Positions 63,746-64,000 of a stretch of DNA of 64,000 nucleotides are shown here, piece by piece; the first letter of the stretch is position 1, and each line of letters begins with the position of its first letter. The notes beneath the pieces were generated by a model, which did not search any database, had not been told where the DNA came from, and worked only from the letters and a program-made list of their open reading frames with translations. Position numbers and translations under genes: made by a program. The DNA is taken from assembly GCA_040954595.2 (NCBI GenBank), contig CM082589.2, forward strand, positions 3,906,001 to 3,970,000, written 5' to 3'. This stretch comes from Balanoglossus misakiensis. Lineage: Eukaryota; Hemichordata.

Positions 63746-64000
63746 GTAAGTATAGATTCATTGTCCCGGTTGTTGCTAACTCTGGTACCGAATTATTACG
63801 TCATTATTTTACTGCATGTATCAATATGCTAGCCTGAGAAACACGTCGTTGTTGGATTGGAGGCGCTCGCTGCGATGGGTGACATGGAGCGCAGCGAACG
63901 CCTCGCGAAGGAGACTGGTTTCTCAGTCCATCAGCCTATCTGTTGGTATGTATTTCACAAGGAACACGTATTACATATACTATTCATTGCAGAATACCAG
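63746..64000 (+). other. TRPC intron 7, truncated by window end
   Basis: Begins GTAAGT after phase 2. The next coding exon, with pore helix and S6, is not reached. It contains a hairpin element. Confidence 0.85.
63834..63926. repeat. 93-bp imperfect hairpin
   Basis: The outer ends CTGAGAAAC (63834) and GTTTCTCAG (63918) are exact inverse complements. The inner arms AGGCGCTCGCTGCG (63861) and CGCAGCGAACGCCT (63890) match except for one base. It resembles a short inverted-repeat element in intron 7. Confidence 0.7.

Noticed and set aside
63386-63832. Alternative frames on both strands overlapping exon 7
   Set aside because: They arise from the GC-rich exon and run into the intron. Only the TRPC frame has conserved motifs.

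Overview
The window is eukaryotic, almost certainly animal, DNA. It carries one recognisable protein-coding gene, split by introns of 231 bp to 20.6 kb with consensus GT-AG junctions. Around it are long AT-rich non-coding stretches, microsatellites, inverted-repeat elements and a 13.4-kb tandem satellite array. No bacterial, viral or organellar gene was seen. Long introns, many short tandem repeats and an invertebrate-like TRPC channel fit a marine invertebrate, but the phylum cannot be fixed from this sequence alone.

Layout. 1-7692: AT-rich, no convincing gene, one weak tRNA-like (SINE-type) stretch. 7693-21145: about 152 head-to-tail copies of an 88-bp satellite monomer. It has nested higher-order duplications (880, 1408 and 528 bp), and a divergent monomer type sits at both edges and at three internal sites. 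21146-32400: intergenic, with a candidate TTAA-flanked inverted-repeat transposon at 26399-27232 and CT-rich low-complexity DNA near 28.35 kb. 32515-63745: seven coding exons on the + strand of a TRPC (canonical transient receptor potential) cation channel, open at the 3' end of the window. Intron 1 holds a 64-bp x3 minisatellite. Intron 2 (20.6 kb) holds a 128-bp x3 diverged repeat, a 141-bp hairpin palindrome and G-runs. Intron 7, cut by the window end, holds another hairpin.

The channel. The joined exons give 844 complete codons with matching phases at all six complete introns. In order they encode a Ser/Asn/Arg-rich N-terminal extension of about 178 residues, TRPC ankyrin repeats, the TRP_2 linker domain, a pre-S1 helix and S1 to S5. 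The pore helix, S6 and the TRP box lie beyond the window. Three features depart from the TRPC plan. The S3-S4 extracellular linker is about 134 residues long, with a predicted coiled coil, several N-glycosylation sequons and a furin-like RSRR. The His/Cys zinc-binding cluster usually found between the ankyrin repeats and TRP_2 is missing. The N-terminal extension contains 19-20-residue repeats. This divergent TRPC and the hierarchically duplicated satellite are the two most interesting objects here.
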